A DNA stretch of 64,000 nucleotides from assembly GCA_029557915.1 (NCBI GenBank), contig JAKQHS010000200.1, forward strand, positions 1 through 64,000, written 5' to 3'. The notes beneath the pieces are model-generated. The model was not told where the DNA came from. It searched no databases and saw only the letters and a program-made list of their open reading frames with translations. Position 1 is the first letter of the stretch; each line of letters starts with the position of its first letter. A program made the position numbers and the translations under genes. Below are positions 62,982 to 64,000 of this stretch, piece after piece. The stretch comes from Bacteroidota bacterium. Lineage in GTDB: Bacteria > Bacteroidota > Bacteroidia > Chitinophagales > Saprospiraceae.

Positions 62982-63950
62982 TTATCCTTCCTGCACCAGG
63001 TATACCGTATACCCGATATAAGTAGCCAGCATCAAAAAGGCTTTCCATCTTTCCAGCTTATGCCGGGTGAAGATGAATAAAAAAAAGATCAGCGCGACCG
63101 TCCCGCAAATCAACAACAGGATATCCCGGTTGATGGCCGGATTAAAGGGTATCGGGTGGACCATGCCGGTCAGTCCAAGGATCAGGGTGATATTAAAGAT
63201 GTTTGATCCCACGACGTTACCGATGGCAATGTCATCCTGTTTATGCCAGGCCGCTACCGCCGAAGTCACCAGCTCGGGCAAGGAGGTGCCAATGGCCAGG
63301 ATGGTAAGGCCGATGATCCTTTCACTCAAACCCAGGGATTGGGCAATGGTCACGGCGCTGTCCACCACCAGTTTACCTCCACCGATCAGGCCGGCCAAAC
63401 CCAGCACAATGAATCCCACGGATTTGGGCACGGAATAGGGCCTGACTTCTACTGTGACCTCCGTTTCCGGGCTTTTCACCGTGTTGATATAGACATAATA
63501 TAAAAAACCACCGAAAGCCAGCAGGAGAATCAGCGCATCAAAGCGGGACAGGATATCGAAACCGGTTCGGCTCAGGCCCAGACTGGTGTCATTCACAAGG
63601 ACGATGAGCAGGAGGGCCAGTCCCAGGGACATGGGAATCTCCTTGCTGACCGTATTGCGGTGAACGGCCAGGGGATATATCAGACCGGTCAGGCCCAGGA
63701 TGAAAAACAGATTAAAATTGTTGCTCCCGATCACGTTGCCAAACGACGCATCGTTTCTTCCCTCGAGGGCCGCGACCAGGCTCACCGTCATTTCTGGCAT
63801 GGAAGTTCCAAAAGCTACCACGGTCAATCCGATCACCAGGTTTGAAATCCCTTTCTGTCTTGCGATGGAGGAGGCTCCGCCCACCAGGTACTGAGCGCCT
63901 TTGATCAGGAGGACAAAACCGATGATTAAGAGTAGGAGGGTAAGGATCAT
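62982..63950 (-). CDS. Calcium/sodium antiporter (CaCA family, YrbG-like), paralogue 2
   Basis: The protein has 322 residues, the same length as the paralogue at 25909-26877 and very similar throughout. Alpha-repeats: 'GLTVVAFGTSMPEMTVS' with 'GNVIGSNNFN', and 'GLTILAIGTSLPELVTS' with 'GNVVGSNIFN'. The first repeat has PEM rather than PEL, but the Ca2+-binding Glu is kept. It is an inner-membrane exchanger of Ca2+ for Na+ or H+. The start region conserves the promoter spacing of its paralogue (TAnnTTTG, CGCC, ATG), so the duplication included the promoter. The 76 bases between it and the convergent cyclase-hydrolase gene hold short CAGTTATCAGT-like repeats. Confidence 0.92.
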   Translation of the reverse strand: MILTLLLLIIGFVLLIKGAQYLVGGASSIARQKGISNLVIGLTVVAFGTSMPEMTVSLVAALEGRNDASFGNVIGSNNFNLFFILGLTGLIYPLAVHRNTVSKEIPMSLGLALLLIVLVNDTSLGLSRTGFDILSRFDALILLLAFGGFLYYVYINTVKSPETEVTVEVRPYSVPKSVGFIVLGLAGLIGGGKLVVDSAVTIAQSLGLSERIIGLTILAIGTSLPELVTSAVAAWHKQDDIAIGNVVGSNIFNITLILGLTGMVHPIPFNPAINRDILLLICGTVALIFFLFIFTRHKLERWKAFLMLATYIGYTVYLVQEG

Positions 63951-63954
63951 GGCG

Positions 63955-63962
63955 CAAAGGTA
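63955..63962 (-). promoter_or_regulatory. Bacteroidota -7 element TACCTTTG upstream of antiporter 2
   Basis: Perfect TAnnTTTG on the minus strand, four bases (CGCC) before the ATG, identical in spacing and spacer to antiporter 1. Confidence 0.5.
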
Positions 63963-64000
63963 GTCAGTTAAGTAGTTTACCAGTTAAGCAGTTTACCAGT
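63963..64000. repeat. CAGTTAAGTAGTTTACCAGT-like short repeat, runs off the window
   Basis: AGTTTACCAGT recurs twice with AGTTAAG spacers up to the window end. It may be a post-stop simple repeat of a gene beyond the window, in the manner seen at other gene ends here. Confidence 0.5.

Overview
The window looks like a chromosomal segment of a Bacteroidota bacterium, probably near the Saprospiria/Lewinella-Haliscomenobacter type. The lineage call is inference from gene content; there is no rRNA to fix it. Support comes from several type IX secretion (T9SS) C-terminal sorting domains with the 'YPNP' hallmark, very large PKD/HYR/MBG surface proteins, an ECF sigma/anti-sigma pair, PD40-amidohydrolase and two-component-propeller kinase families, TAnnTTTG promoter elements, and the absence of obvious Shine-Dalgarno sites. 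No tRNA, rRNA, CRISPR array, transposase or phage gene was found.

Layout. 1-2.5 kb: end of an Omp28-like lipoprotein, a kelch protein and a GxxExxY nuclease-fold gene set inside 9-bp TAGGATTNN minisatellites. 2.5-5.6 kb (minus): an ECF sigma, HEAT-repeat anti-sigma and two DUF4097-type proteins in one operon. 5.8-12.4 kb (plus): uvrB, a CotH/lamin-tail T9SS protein, an exported RraA-like protein and a crotonase. 12.6-19.4 kb: a 2027-aa T9SS surface protein and a lipoprotein. 19.5-26.9 kb: an exported PD40-amidohydrolase, a GH26 glycosidase, a sterol-desaturase-like hydroxylase coupled to a CPBP protease, and a Ca2+/Na+ antiporter. 26.9-27.7 kb: a non-coding array of hairpin repeats. 27.7-36.2 kb (minus): a TPR-adenylate cyclase and a 2128-aa subtilase/MBG protein with a striking NGxPYL hexapeptide array. 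36.5-44.2 kb: a pyruvate-kinase-like protein, an 1817-aa beta-helix-like protein and a small T9SS partner. 44.2-62.9 kb is rich in signalling genes: four class III cyclases, a 2174-aa hybrid histidine kinase with five GAF domains, and a response regulator, interspersed with a BBE oxidoreductase, a DsrE-like protein and a 2'-5' RNA ligase family protein. A second Ca2+/Na+ antiporter paralogue closes the window.

How the parts may work together. Two themes dominate. The first is surface display: at least four proteins carry T9SS sorting signals, three of them built from long repeats. The second is nucleotide and phosphorelay signalling. Genes 51565-62905 lie on one strand with gaps of 79, 58 and 29 bp, so they may form one unit: periplasmic-propeller hybrid kinase, CheY-like regulator, GAF-cyclase, then a cyclase fused to FGE-sulfatase-like and alpha/beta-hydrolase domains. 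No cyclic-nucleotide-binding effector is visible here. The most unusual items are the cyclase-FGE-hydrolase fusion, the NGxPYL array inserted in an MBG domain, the four exactly 531/528-bp GAF modules, and the minisatellites that run in the direction of the gene they follow and abut its stop codon.
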